Below are positions 38,333 through 48,195 of a DNA stretch of 56,418 nt, in pieces (positions within the stretch are counted from its first letter, which is position 1; every line of letters starts with the position of its first letter). Made by a program: the position numbers and the translations under genes. Below the pieces are notes generated by a model that saw nothing but the letters and a program-made list of their open reading frames with translations, made no database searches and was not told the origin of the DNA. This DNA is from Rhodocyclaceae bacterium UBA2250 (GTDB lineage: Bacteria; Pseudomonadota; Gammaproteobacteria; Burkholderiales; Rhodocyclaceae). The stretch is taken from positions 1,365 to 57,782 of the forward strand of contig DDXW01000033.1 of the NCBI GenBank assembly GCA_002347285.1, read 5' to 3'.

Positions 38333-39238
38333 ACGCTGACCGAACTGCGCTACATCGTCGCCCTCGCCCGCGAGAAACATTTCGGCCGCGCGGCCGAGAA
38401 GTGTTTCGTCGCCCAGCCCACGCTGTCCGTGGCGGTGAAGAAGCTCGAGGACGAGCTCGGCGTGATCCTGTTCGAGCGCGGCCAGAGCGAGATCACCGTG
38501 ACGCCGGCCGGCGAGCCGATCGTGCGCCAGGCCGAGAAGGTGCTGGCCGAGGCGGCGCGCGTCAAGGAGCTGGCCGACACGGCGGGCGATCCGCTCGCGG
38601 GCCCGCTGCGCCTCGGCGCGATCTACACCATCGGCCCCTACCTGCTGCCGAAGCTGGTGCCGCTGCTCAGGGAGCGCGCGCCGAAGATGCCGCTGATGAT
38701 CCAGGAGAACTTCACCGCCAAGCTGCTCGACGCGCTCAAGAGCGGCGAACTGGATGTCGCCGTCCTGGCCCTGCCGGTCGAGGAAGCGGGGCTGGTGGCG
38801 CAGGCGGTCTATGACGAGGATTTCCGCGTGCTGGTGCCCGCTCAGCATGCGTGGGCGAAGCGGAAGGCGATCGACGCCGACCACCTGCTCGACGAGCAGT
38901 TGCTGATGCTCGGGCGCGGCAACTGCTTCCGCGACCAGGTGCTCGACCTGTGCACGCGCGCCGGCGCGGGCGGACCGCAGGTGCTGGAGGGTTCCTCGCT
39001 CGAAACGATCCGCCTGATGGTCGCTTCCGGCGTCGGCATCACCGTCATGCCGGCCTCGGCGGTGGACGAGTTGCCGAAGAACGATCCGCTGCTGCGCGTG
39101 CGGCCCTTCACCGAGCCGACGCCGACGCGGCACGTCGGCATGGTCTGGCGCGCGAGCTTTCCGCGCCACCAGGCGATCGATCTGCTGCGCCGCGCGCTGC
39201 TCGACTGCAAGTTGCCGGGCACCCGGCCCACAAGATAG
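38330..39238 (+). CDS. oxyR: Hydrogen peroxide-inducible regulator OxyR
   Basis: A 302-residue LysR-family regulator. The winged helix spans residues 1-60 (TLTELRYIVALAREKHFGRA, FVAQPTLSVAVKKLEDELGV). The effector domain has the two redox cysteines exactly at positions 199 and 208 (GRGNCFRDQVLDLCTRA), as in Escherichia coli OxyR; oxidation by peroxide links them and activates the protein. dps follows on the same strand, a classical OxyR target, and an OxyR-type box overlaps this gene's stop codon. It has no obvious ribosome site, so leaderless translation is possible. It is divergent from the APH/ATPase gene. Confidence 0.95.
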   Translation: MTLTELRYIVALAREKHFGRAAEKCFVAQPTLSVAVKKLEDELGVILFERGQSEITVTPAGEPIVRQAEKVLAEAARVKELADTAGDPLAGPLRLGAIYTIGPYLLPKLVPLLRERAPKMPLMIQENFTAKLLDALKSGELDVAVLALPVEEAGLVAQAVYDEDFRVLVPAQHAWAKRKAIDADHLLDEQLLMLGRGNCFRDQVLDLCTRAGAGGPQVLEGSSLETIRLMVASGVGITVMPASAVDELPKNDPLLRVRPFTEPTPTRHVGMVWRASFPRHQAIDLLRRALLDCKLPGTRPTR

Positions 39239-39249
39239 CCGATGACTAT
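39235..39249 (+). promoter_or_regulatory. OxyR-type binding site ATAG-N7-CTAT
   Basis: ATAG (39235-39238) and CTAT (39246-39249) are spaced by 7 bp, matching the core of the OxyR consensus. The ATAG contains the TAG stop of oxyR. A weaker second half (ATTG at 39257) follows at the right phase. It lies about 90 bp upstream of dps, so it probably mediates peroxide induction of dps. Confidence 0.65.
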
Positions 39250-39339
39250 CTTCGGCATTGAAACAATTCGGTGGAACAATCTGGCCGCAAGGCGCAAAAT
39301 TCCCGCATCGCAACAGGAAATCCTCGAAAGGAGAGCATC

Positions 39340-39834
39340 ATGAAAGCCAAGACCAAGAAACCCGCCGGCATCGACATCGGCATCTCCGCTACCGATCGCG
39401 CCAAGATCGCCCAGGGCCTCTCCAAGCTGCTTGCCGACAGCTACACGCTTTACCTGATGACGCACAACTTCCACTGGAACGTCACCGGCCCGCAGTTCAA
39501 CGCGCTGCACAACATGTTCATGGAGCAGTACACCGAGCAGTGGAACGCGCTCGACATCATCGCCGAACGCATCCGCGCCCTCGGCCATCCGGCGCCGGGC
39601 ACCTACAAGGAGTTCGTCAAGCTCGCCTCGATCAAGGAAGTCGAAGGCGTGCCCAAGGCCAACGACATGATCAAGCTGCTGGTCGCCGCGCAGGAGGCCA
39701 CCGCGCGCACCGCCCGCGAGCTGTTCCCGGTCGTGGACAAGGCCAACGACCAGCCGACCGCCGACGTACTGACGCAGCGGCTCGAGGTCCACGAGAAGAC
39801 GGCGTGGATGCTGCGCAGCCTGCTCGAGGACTGA
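39340..39834 (+). CDS. dps: Dps DNA-protecting ferritin-like protein
   Basis: 164 residues from ATG 39340, behind AAAGGAG. The ferroxidase ligands of Dps are visible: FHWNVTGPQFNALHNMFMEQ and QWNALDIIAERIRALG (His, Asp and Glu between dimer partners). The N-terminus MKAKTKKPAGIDIGI carries the lysines used for DNA binding. Twelve subunits store iron by using H2O2 and coat DNA under oxidative stress. It lies downstream of oxyR with the OxyR-type box between, so peroxide control is likely. Confidence 0.94.
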   Translation: MKAKTKKPAGIDIGISATDRAKIAQGLSKLLADSYTLYLMTHNFHWNVTGPQFNALHNMFMEQYTEQWNALDIIAERIRALGHPAPGTYKEFVKLASIKEVEGVPKANDMIKLLVAAQEATARTARELFPVVDKANDQPTADVLTQRLEVHEKTAWMLRSLLED

Positions 39835-39850
39835 GCGCGGGCGTCAGCGG

Positions 39851-40602
39851 TCAGCGGCTTGATGCGTCCGTCAGCGCGGCGGGCGCCAGCAAGCCGTCGA
39901 TGATCTGCAGCAGCGCCGGAATGTCGATCGGTTTGGTCAGATAGGCGTCGAAGCGTGCCGCGCGGGCGCGCTCGATGTCCTTGGTCATCGCGTTGGCGCT
40001 GATGCCGACGACCGGGGTGGCGCGGGTTTCCGGCATTGCGCGCAGGCGTGCCAGTACCTGATAGCCGTCCATCTCCGGCAGGTTGATGTCGAGCAGGATC
40101 AGGGCGGGCCGGTGATCCGTCCGTCCAGGCTGCCCCTGAAATAGCCGTCCAGGGCCAGATCGATGATAGTCGCGTTGCGGCGGCTTTCCACCGCCAGCTT
40201 CGCCGTGCGCTCCTCCACGAGCGCCTGCAGGTCGTCGCGGTAGCGCGCCAACTCCCGTTCGATCGCAGGGTGTCGGTGGCGAGATCCCAGTCCCAGGAGC
40301 CGATCTGGGCGAGCGCTTCGGTGCTGGCGTCGGCATAGAACAGGCTGCCGCACCTCGGGTGGATGCAACTCGGCGGCGCGCATGGCCATCAACTCGGCTT
40401 CGCCGTAGCCGGTCAGACGACACATCGCCGGGTTGGTCATCACCAGCCGCCCGGTCTCGGCATCGGCGACCAGAATGCCCTGCCGCGCCGTCGCGACGAT
40501 GGCACCCAGCAGGGTTTCCGATTCCTTCAGCCGCTGCTCGAGCCGGATCTCCGCCCCCTCCTGTGCCGCGGCCGCATCCTGCCCATTCTCGTTGCCAAGC
40601 AT
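39851..40602 (-). pseudogene. Wreck of a PAS/receiver hybrid signalling protein
   Basis: Read from ATG 40602 the first frame gives a PAS domain (TLLGAIVATARQGILVADAE, PAMCRLTGYGEAELMAM) that breaks off. A second PAS start is then in another frame (ALAQIGSWDWDLATDTL). The first frame resumes as a coiled coil (YRDDLQALVEERTAKLAVES) and another PAS start (ATIIDLALDGYFRG), then ends near 40100. The remainder to 39851 is a frame-shifted receiver domain half (ALILLDINLPEMDGYQVLAR, DAYLTKPIDIPALLQII). The transmitter and HATPase are gone. Several deletions of a larger hybrid kinase explain this. Its start lies 9 bp after the intact kinase stop, so it was once the second gene of that unit. Confidence 0.75.
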
Positions 40603-40611
40603 GACTCCCCC

Positions 40612-42195
<1,584 letters not shown>

Positions 42196-42296
42196 TGGAA
42201 TCGTCCCCGTTATTGGGCAGCCACATTTCCAATCCAATATTGGCACAATTACCCCCGACTTGCCGCGAATTCGTCGCGATCGGGGAGAGGCAGGTT

Positions 42297-43118
42297 TCAG
42301 AAGCGCCGCCTCAGCCAGTCGACGATGTCCTGCGCCGGTTTCTGCCAGTCCGCTTCGAGCATCAGCCCGTGTCCCATGCCGGGATAGAGGGTCGCGCCGA
42401 CGCCGTAGCTGCGCGCGGTCATTTCCACCAGCGAGGCGGGGATGATCAGGTCGTGCTCGGCGCCGAGCACCAGCAGGTCGTCGCGGCCGTGCGGCAGGCT
42501 GGCGAGCGCGTGCCCGGTGTGGGGCAGGTTGAAGAGCGTCATGTCCCAGATGGCGCGGTGCGATTCCGGCTGGGCCAGCCGGTAGTAGCGGGCCAGGTCG
42601 TCGCGGGAGACGGGCTGGGCGAACAACGCCTCGCGCAGGCTGTCGAGCGCGACCTGATGGCCGCTCATCAGCCGGTTGAGGTCGAGCAGCAGCTTCGGCT
42701 TGCCGAAGAACATGCTGACGGCCGAACTGGCCAGCCCTTGCGGCGGCACGGAGCACATCAGCACCGCGGCCGGGGCGGTGTGCCGCTCGAGATACTTCTG
42801 GACGACGAAGCCGCCCATCGAGTGGCCGATCAGCACCGGAGGCGCCGGCAGGCCGGCGACCGCCGCCGCGACATCCGCGACGTAGTCGTCGATCGAATAG
42901 CTGTCGAGCAGCTCGCGCCGCCGGCTGCCGCCGTGGCCGGAAAAGCTCAGGGCATGGGCGTGGAAGCCGGCGGCGGCGAAGAACGGCAGGTAGCGTTCCT
43001 GCCAGCACCAGGCCGCGGTGTAGGCGCCGTGCAGGAACAGCAGCGGCGGCATGGCGGGCAGGGGATGTTGCGGTGCTGCGGAGAGAACCTCGAGATGGGC
43101 GGAGCGGGGCTGGTCCAT
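42297..43118 (-). CDS. Alpha/beta-fold hydrolase
   Basis: A 273-residue hydrolase. The oxyanion region is LLFLHGAYTAAWCWQERYLP, the nucleophile elbow is VLIGHSMGGFVVQKYLE (Ser in GHSMG), the acid is in LGAEHDLIIPASLVEM and the base in PGMGHGLMLE. The lid region between GHSMG and the acid is long and hydrophobic. No signal peptide, so it is cytosolic. Related enzymes include esterases, haloperoxidase-like and C-C hydrolases; the substrate cannot be named. It lies just upstream of the PAS kinase on the same strand and downstream of the HD-GYP-like gene, but no functional link is evident. Confidence 0.88.
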   Translation of the reverse strand: MDQPRSAHLEVLSAAPQHPLPAMPPLLFLHGAYTAAWCWQERYLPFFAAAGFHAHALSFSGHGGSRRRELLDSYSIDDYVADVAAAVAGLPAPPVLIGHSMGGFVVQKYLERHTAPAAVLMCSVPPQGLASSAVSMFFGKPKLLLDLNRLMSGHQVALDSLREALFAQPVSRDDLARYYRLAQPESHRAIWDMTLFNLPHTGHALASLPHGRDDLLVLGAEHDLIIPASLVEMTARSYGVGATLYPGMGHGLMLEADWQKPAQDIVDWLRRRF

Positions 43119-43138
43119 CCGGGCATTCTAGTGTGCCG

Positions 43139-43162
43139 CGCCGCCGCGCCGGCGCCGAGTTT
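43139..43162 (-). repeat. 24-bp stop-abutting repeat, copy I
   Basis: On the minus strand it starts at the base after the TGA (43163-43165) of the HD-GYP-like gene and runs in the same direction. It differs from copy F at one base (GCGCGG in place of GCGAGG). Confidence 0.8.
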
Positions 43163-44188
43163 TCAGCGGCCGATGCGGGCCAGTTGCCAGAGGCTGCTCC
43201 AGTAGGCCGGGGCGATGGTGGTGGCTGGCAGCGGCGCGTAGCCGCGGATCGCGTAATGGGAGCGCCCGGTATCGCGCCGCACCGGGTCGCGGTAGAGGCT
43301 GCCATGGGCGCCGAGAAAGGCGATCACCCGCCGCGGCGGGGCGGCGCCGTGCGGCAGGTCGACGACGATGGCTGTCTCGCGGCTGGCGAGACGCACCAGC
43401 GTGCCGGGCGGGAAGCTGCCGTTCAGGCGGCGCAGCGTGTCGAGCAGTCGCGGATCGAAGTGCTGGCGATGGCGCGAGAGCAGCCAGTGGATCGCCTCGC
43501 GCGGCGACTTGGCGCCGCGGTTGCGGCGGCGCGGGGCGACCAGCGCGCACCAGGCGTCGGCGAGCTTGAGGATGCGCGCCTCGAGGCAGATCTCGTCGCC
43601 GCGCAAGGCGCGTGGATAGCCGCTGCCGTCGAGCGCCTCGTGGTGCTGCTCGACCGCCTCGATCCAGCGCAGGTCGGCGCCCGGCGAGTCGAGCAGCAGG
43701 TCGGCCGCCAGCAGCGGGTGGCGCAGCAGGGAGATGCGCTGCGGCTCGCTCGGCGCGGCTTCCTTCTCCGCCAGGTCGTCGTGCAGCTCGAGGGCCGAGA
43801 GGTTCATGGTCAGCGCCGCCTTGGCGACCGCCAGCTGGCGCACGGCATCGAGGCGGAACGCCCGCGCGAGCTGGATGCCGACGATCGCGGCGAAGAAGGC
43901 GTGCCGCAGCGCCGGGCCGGCGATGGGCGCATGCGGGGCCATGCCGAGGCAGACCTGCGGGGCGCTGTCGTTGAGGCCGACCAGTTCGGCGGCGAGGGTG
44001 GACAGCCGGATCACGTCCTGGACCGAGCACGACCAGCCGTCGATCACCTCGACGCAGCCCGCGGCGATCGCCAGCAGCCGGTCGCACGGCGGGGACGATG
44101 CCGACGCGAGGGTGGGCGGCCGGACCGCGCTGTTGGCGAAGGCGGAAGCGGGAGGAAGGGCGAGGGAAGGGGCGGGCAGTGCGTTCAT
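43163..44188 (-). CDS. HD-GYP-like protein lacking the HD motif
   Basis: A 341-residue protein. The C-terminal half has clear HD-GYP features: RHPLLAADLLLDSPGADLRW, EQHHEALDGSGYPRALRG (the HHExxDGSGYP motif), ARILKLADAWCALVAPRRR. The first metal motif (usually LLHDIGKIGIP) is replaced by ALTMNLSALELHDDLAEK, in which no HDxGK remains. The N-terminal 60 residues are Ala/Ser/Pro rich and low-complexity. Without the HD residues hydrolysis of cyclic di-GMP is doubtful; it could bind the dinucleotide or a GGDEF partner. It ends directly at copy I of the repeat. The neighbouring PIN gene is on the same strand upstream. Confidence 0.8.
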   Translation of the reverse strand: MNALPAPSLALPPASAFANSAVRPPTLASASSPPCDRLLAIAAGCVEVIDGWSCSVQDVIRLSTLAAELVGLNDSAPQVCLGMAPHAPIAGPALRHAFFAAIVGIQLARAFRLDAVRQLAVAKAALTMNLSALELHDDLAEKEAAPSEPQRISLLRHPLLAADLLLDSPGADLRWIEAVEQHHEALDGSGYPRALRGDEICLEARILKLADAWCALVAPRRRNRGAKSPREAIHWLLSRHRQHFDPRLLDTLRRLNGSFPPGTLVRLASRETAIVVDLPHGAAPPRRVIAFLGAHGSLYRDPVRRDTGRSHYAIRGYAPLPATTIAPAYWSSLWQLARIGR

Positions 44189-44281
44189 GGGAACCCATGC
44201 AGCAACTTTCCTGCCATGCCGGTTTCGGCGAGGAAATTGGCCGAAACCGGCGCTTCCGGCCTGCTTGGCGGCAATTCTTGC

Positions 44282-44305
44282 CGCCGCCCCGCCGGCGCCG
44301 AGTTT
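44282..44305 (-). repeat. 24-bp stop-abutting repeat, copy J
   Basis: On the minus strand it begins directly after the TAG (44306-44308) of the PIN gene in the gene's direction. It is identical over 24 bp to copy C inside the oxidoreductase gene. Confidence 0.85.
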
Positions 44306-44746
44306 CTAGACTTGCGCCAGCGCCTCGTCGGGAGTGAGGATGCGGAACAGGTGCTCGATCCGCCGGCCGCGGCGCAGCCTGAGCAGGGCCTTGTCGGCCG
44401 TCACCAGCCAGTGCGCCGCGCCGTCGCGCGCCAGTTCGAGGAATTTCTGGTCGTCGCGGTCCTTGCACTTCGGCAGCGCGACCGCATCCTGCGGCACGGC
44501 ATCGATCATGCTGACGAGAGCCAGATAGTCGGTGTAGGTTGTTTCCTGGCGCTCGGCCGTCAGATCGAAGAGAGGGTAGCCGAGCACGCGGCGGAACTCG
44601 GCGAGACAGGGGGCGCTGGTCAGCGCGGCCCAGCGCCCGGAAGCGACCTCGCCCCGCAAGGGGGCGAAGCGGCTGTCGGCGAAGACGAAGAGGGACAGCA
44701 GGACGTTGGTGTCGAACACCACGCGCAACGTCCCGCCGCCGCTCAT
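44306..44746 (-). CDS. Orphan PIN-domain protein (COG1569-like)
   Basis: A 146-residue PIN domain. The N-terminal acidic site is VVFDTNVLLSLFVFADSRF, a central CLAEFRRVL supplies Glu, and a C-terminal part KCKDRDDQKFLELARD and LVTADKALLRL the remaining acidic residues. This is the form annotated as putative toxin-antitoxin system PIN toxin (COG1569). No small antitoxin gene is seen next to it; phaC lies 4 bp upstream on the same strand, so it may be cotranscribed with phaC. It may be a stand-alone nuclease or an unpartnered toxin. Confidence 0.82.
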   Translation of the reverse strand: MSGGGTLRVVFDTNVLLSLFVFADSRFAPLRGEVASGRWAALTSAPCLAEFRRVLGYPLFDLTAERQETTYTDYLALVSMIDAVPQDAVALPKCKDRDDQKFLELARDGAAHWLVTADKALLRLRRGRRIEHLFRILTPDEALAQV

Positions 44747-44750
44747 GCGC

Positions 44751-46571
44751 TCACGACTTCTTCTGCTGGTCGAGGCGGAACTTGACGTAGGAGCCCGGCG
44801 CGTCCTCGAGCACCTTGAGCTTGCCCTTGGCGGGATCGCGCGCCGGCACGGTCTCGTCGTCCTGCGCCGTCACCCAGGCCTGCCAGTCGGTCCACCACGA
44901 GCCTTCGTGCTGCTGGGCGCCGGCGAGGAAATCCTCGGCCGTCTCGGGCAGGGTCTTGGCCGGGTTGAGCCAGTAGCCGTACTTGTTGGCGGCGGGCGGG
45001 TTGACGATGCCGGCGATGTGGCCGGAGCCGCCGAGCACGAACTTGGTCGGGCCGGAGAACAGCCGGGCGCCGAGGTAGGTGCTCTGCCACGGGGCGATGT
45101 GGTCCTCGATGGTCGAGATGAAGTAGGCCGGGATCTTGATCTTGGCGAGGTCGATCGCGACGTCGCCGATCATGATGCCGCCCGGCTCCTTGAGCAGGTT
45201 CCTCATGTACATGTTGCGCAGGTAGAAGCTGTGCATCGCCGCCGGCATGCGCGTCGAGTCGGAGTTCCAGTAGAGCAGGTCGAACGGGAACGGATCCTTG
45301 CCCATCAGGTAGTTGTTCACGACGAAGGACCAGATCAGGTCGTTGGCGCGCAGCATGTTGAAGGTGCCGGCCATCTCGGTGCCTTCGAGGTAGCCGCGCT
45401 CGCTCATCTTCTTCTCGAGGCTGGAAACCTGCTGCTCGTCGATGAACACGCCCAGTTCGCCGGGGATCGAGAAGTCGAGCATGGTGGTGAAGAAGGTCGC
45501 CGAGGCCAGCCGCTTGTCCTTCTTGGCGGCCAGGTAGGCGGCGGTGGTGCCGAGCAGCGTGCCGCCGAGGCAGTAGCCGGCGGCGCTGATCTCCTTTTCG
45601 CCGGTCTGCGCGCAAACCTGGTCGATGGCGGTCAGCGTGCCTTCGAACACGTAGTCCTCGAAGCTCTTCTGCGCCAGCTTCTCGTCCGGGTTGACCCAGG
45701 AGATGGCGAACACCGTGTGGCCCTGGTCGAGCGCCCACTTGATGTAGGAGTTCTTCTCGCGCAGGTCGAGGATGTAGTACTTGTTGATCCAGGGCGGCAC
45801 GATCAAGAGCGGGCGCTTGAACTGCGTCCTGGTGGTCGGCGTGAATTGCAGCAACTGGATCAGCTCGTTCTGGAACACCACCTTGCCGGGCGTGGTGGCG
45901 ACGTTCTTGCCGAGTTCGAACGCCGTGGTGTCGGTCATCTTGACGCGCAGCTGGCCGTCGCCTTCCTCCATGTCGCGCAGCAGGTTGTTGAAGCCCTTGA
46001 GCAGATTTTGACCATGGGTCTGAACTGTCTCGCGGAACACCTCGGGGTTGGTGTGCGCGAAGTTCGAGGGCGACAGCGCGTCGATGAACTGGCGCGTGAA
46101 GAAGTTAACCTTCTCCTGGGTATGCTCGTCGAGGCCCCTCACGCCGCTGACCGTGTCGTGGATGTGGCGCGCGGTGATCAGGTAGGACTGCTTGATGAAG
46201 TCGAACAGGAAGTGCTCCTCCCACTGCTCGTCCTTGAAGCGCTTGTCGCCCTTGGCCGGCATCGCGACCGGCGGCGTCTGCATGCCCATGAAGCGCAGCA
46301 TCGAGTGCTGCCAGAGCGAGAAGTAGTCCCACACCAGGTTCATCTGCGCCTGCGCCAGCTGGTAGGGGTTGGCGAGCATCTTGGCCATCATGTCCATGAA
46401 GGCCTGGGCGACGCCGAGTTCGTCCTGCGGCGGGGCGGCGCCTTTCTGCACCTGGCGCTTCATGTGCTCGGTGATCAGCTTCGAGGCGCGCTGGGCGACC
46501 TCGGCGTAGGTTTTGGCGACTTCCTGCGGATCGGGCAGGGCGGGCTTGTCGGTGTCGGCGGCTTGCGTCAT
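44751..46571 (-). CDS. phaC: Class I polyhydroxyalkanoate synthase
   Basis: A 606-residue enzyme from ATG 46571. Residues 1-200 are the family N-terminal domain (YQLAQAQMNLVWDYFSLWQH, ARHIHDTVSGVRGLDEHTQE). The catalytic domain has the lipase-like box GYCLGGTLL with the thiol nucleophile Cys334, Asp in YFISTIEDHIAPWQSTY and His in GGSGHIAGIVNP. It polymerises (R)-3-hydroxyacyl-CoA to granule polyester. Size and a single subunit mark class I (C3-C5 monomers). The PIN gene starts 4 bp after; phaB or phasin genes are not nearby. The Liu-operon thiolase a few kb away makes or uses acetoacetyl-CoA, linking the two regions metabolically. Confidence 0.96.
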   Translation of the reverse strand: MTQAADTDKPALPDPQEVAKTYAEVAQRASKLITEHMKRQVQKGAAPPQDELGVAQAFMDMMAKMLANPYQLAQAQMNLVWDYFSLWQHSMLRFMGMQTPPVAMPAKGDKRFKDEQWEEHFLFDFIKQSYLITARHIHDTVSGVRGLDEHTQEKVNFFTRQFIDALSPSNFAHTNPEVFRETVQTHGQNLLKGFNNLLRDMEEGDGQLRVKMTDTTAFELGKNVATTPGKVVFQNELIQLLQFTPTTRTQFKRPLLIVPPWINKYYILDLREKNSYIKWALDQGHTVFAISWVNPDEKLAQKSFEDYVFEGTLTAIDQVCAQTGEKEISAAGYCLGGTLLGTTAAYLAAKKDKRLASATFFTTMLDFSIPGELGVFIDEQQVSSLEKKMSERGYLEGTEMAGTFNMLRANDLIWSFVVNNYLMGKDPFPFDLLYWNSDSTRMPAAMHSFYLRNMYMRNLLKEPGGIMIGDVAIDLAKIKIPAYFISTIEDHIAPWQSTYLGARLFSGPTKFVLGGSGHIAGIVNPPAANKYGYWLNPAKTLPETAEDFLAGAQQHEGSWWTDWQAWVTAQDDETVPARDPAKGKLKVLEDAPGSYVKFRLDQQKKS

Positions 46572-46593
46572 TGTTGTTCTGCTCCAGTGGTGG

Positions 46594-47622
46594 TCACTGC
46601 GTCAGGGAAAAGCGGATGATGCCGTTCTCTTCGCTGCGCTCTAGGCGGCGCTGGTGTTCTAGATGCTTCAGGTGGGCGATCGCCTCGCCCATGGCGAACA
46701 TGGCCTGGTGCGGGTCGTCGATCGGACGGCCGAATAATACCGTCAGCAGTTCGCCGGCGCAGCGCGGCTCCTGCGCGCAGGCGGCGAGCAGCTCGTCGCA
46801 GCGGTCGGCATGGTGCCGGCGCAATTCGGCGACGCGCACGCGCAGGCCGCGGAACGGCCGGCCGTGCGAGGGCAGCACCAGCGTGTCCTCCGGCAGCTCG
46901 GCGAGGCGCTCCAGCGAGTCGAGAAACAGGCCGAGCATGTCGTCCTCCGGCGCCGAGGCGTAGGCGCTGACGTTGGTCGAGATGCGCGGCAGCAGCATGT
47001 CGCCGGCGATCAGGACATCGATCTCCTCGCAGTACAGGCTGGCGTGCTCGGGCGCGTGGCCATGGCCGACGATCACGCGCCAGCCGTGGCGGCCGATGGC
47101 GACCGTGTCGCCGTCGATCAGGCGCCGGAAGGTGGCGGGGATGGCCGGCACGCCGCGCCGGTAGGCGTTGCCGCGCTTCTCGATGGCGGCGCAGCGCTCC
47201 GCCCCGAGGCCGTGGCGGCGGAAGAATGCCACCATGGTCGCGACGTCGAAGGGCGGCAGGCCGGCCGCGACGACATGGGCGGTGAGGAACTCCCCCTGCG
47301 TCATCCACAGCGGTGCGCCGGTCTCGCTCTCGAGCCAGCCCGCGAGCCCGAGGTGATCGGGATGGAAGTGGGTGACGATCTGGCGCGTCAGCCGCCGCCC
47401 CGTCAGCACCGAGTTCCATGCCTCCTTCACCGCGTCGAGCGCGATGCCGGTATCGACGGCCGTCCAGCCCTCATTGCCACCTTGATCATCCGCCAGCAGC
47501 CAGAGGTTGATGTGGTCGAGGGCGAAGGGCAGCGGCATGCGCAGCCAGTGGATGCCGTCCGCGACCTCGATGGTCGCGCCGGCGGCGGGCAGGTGGTGGT
47601 CGAAGGGGTAGATGATCTGCAT
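46594..47622 (-). CDS. Metallo-beta-lactamase fold hydrolase
   Basis: 342 residues from ATG 47622; an in-frame GTG at 47679 would add 19 residues and cannot be excluded. The metal site THFHPDHLGLAGWLE (HxHxDH) is followed by His in VIVGHGHAPEHASLYCEE, Asp in LIAGDMLLPRISTN and His in LVLPSHGRPFRGLR. The C-terminal helical part (RRHHADRCDELLAACAQEPR) is the extension seen in the LACTB2/RNase-Z-unrelated hydrolase group. Substrate unknown. It is 22 bp upstream of phaC on the same strand, so the two may be cotranscribed, and is divergent from the liuR gene. Confidence 0.86.
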   Translation of the reverse strand: MQIIYPFDHHLPAAGATIEVADGIHWLRMPLPFALDHINLWLLADDQGGNEGWTAVDTGIALDAVKEAWNSVLTGRRLTRQIVTHFHPDHLGLAGWLESETGAPLWMTQGEFLTAHVVAAGLPPFDVATMVAFFRRHGLGAERCAAIEKRGNAYRRGVPAIPATFRRLIDGDTVAIGRHGWRVIVGHGHAPEHASLYCEEIDVLIAGDMLLPRISTNVSAYASAPEDDMLGLFLDSLERLAELPEDTLVLPSHGRPFRGLRVRVAELRRHHADRCDELLAACAQEPRCAGELLTVLFGRPIDDPHQAMFAMGEAIAHLKHLEHQRRLERSEENGIIRFSLTQ

Positions 47623-47680
47623 GGACGGCGAACCGGGCGCGCATTGCCCGGCCGAGGGATTTCTGTTTAACTGCGCCACG

Positions 47681-47707
47681 TTAGCTGACCTTTCAGTTTA
47701 GCTGAAA
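47681..47707. promoter_or_regulatory. Repeats in the gap upstream of liuR
   Basis: TTAGCTGA occurs at 47681-47688 and 47698-47705, and TTTCAG-N5-CTGAAA (47691-47707) forms a perfect inverted repeat. They lie between the metallo-hydrolase gene and liuR. The pattern differs from the ACGT-type site downstream of liuR, so another regulator may act here. Confidence 0.45.
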
Positions 47708-47743
47708 ACCACGATGAATGTTGCGCTGCAGCAAAACGCTTTC

Positions 47744-48139
47744 ATGACCGAAACCACCTACAGCATCGCCGAACTGGCCCGCGAATTCGGCCTGACGCCG
47801 CGCGCCATCCGCTACTACGAGGACCTGGGCCTGATCGCGCCGGCCCGCGCCGGCGTGCAGCGCGTCTATACCAAGCGCGACCGCACCCGACTCAAGCTGA
47901 CCCTGCGCGGCAGGCGGCTCGGCCTGTCGCTCGCCGAGATCCGCGAGCTGATCGACATGTACGACACCGCCACCGAGTCCTCGCAGCTCGAGCGGCTGCT
48001 CGAAGTCCTCGCCGACCGGCGCGCCCGGCTCGAGCAGCAGCGCGAGGACATCGAGGCGGTGCTGGCCGAGGTGGATGCCATCGAGCGGCAGTGCCGCAGC
48101 CTGCTCGCCGAAGGAAAGCAGCGCCGCAAGCGTAGTTGA
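47744..48139 (+). CDS. liuR: MerR-family regulator of leucine/isovalerate catabolism
   Basis: 131 residues from ATG 47744; an upstream in-frame ATG at 47714 would add 10. The N-terminal winged helix is YSIAELAREFGLTPRAIRYY, EDLGLIAPARAGVQRVY and LRGRRLGLSLAEIRELIDMY. A long coiled coil (LEQQREDIEAVLAEVDAIER) gives the dimer, and there is no metal-binding tail, as in LiuR. The start was chosen because LiuR relatives begin close to MTxxTYSIAEL. The gene end overlaps a palindrome that sits in the spacer of the promoter for the following operon, the MerR arrangement. It should control the acyl-CoA operon downstream. Confidence 0.88.
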   Translation: MTETTYSIAELAREFGLTPRAIRYYEDLGLIAPARAGVQRVYTKRDRTRLKLTLRGRRLGLSLAEIRELIDMYDTATESSQLERLLEVLADRRARLEQQREDIEAVLAEVDAIERQCRSLLAEGKQRRKRS

Positions 48140-48165
48140 CGTTAACGTAAACGTCAACATACAAT
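48135..48165 (+). promoter_or_regulatory. MerR-type promoter of the liu operon with LiuR palindrome
   Basis: GTTGACGTT (48135-48143) and AACGTCAAC (48150-48158) are a perfect 9-bp inverted repeat over AACGTA. TTGACG at 48136 and TACAAT at 48160-48165 are -35 and -10 boxes with 18 bp between, so the palindrome lies in the spacer. The stop of liuR (48137-48139) is inside the site. ACGT-rich palindromes of this type are the known LiuR binding pattern. Confidence 0.75.
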
Positions 48166-48195
48166 GAATCCCCGCGATCACGGGGTGGAGGAGAG

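Noticed and set aside
47714..47743. Upstream start for liuR
   Set aside because: The extra 10 residues are not typical of LiuR and there is no better ribosome site; left as an alternative.
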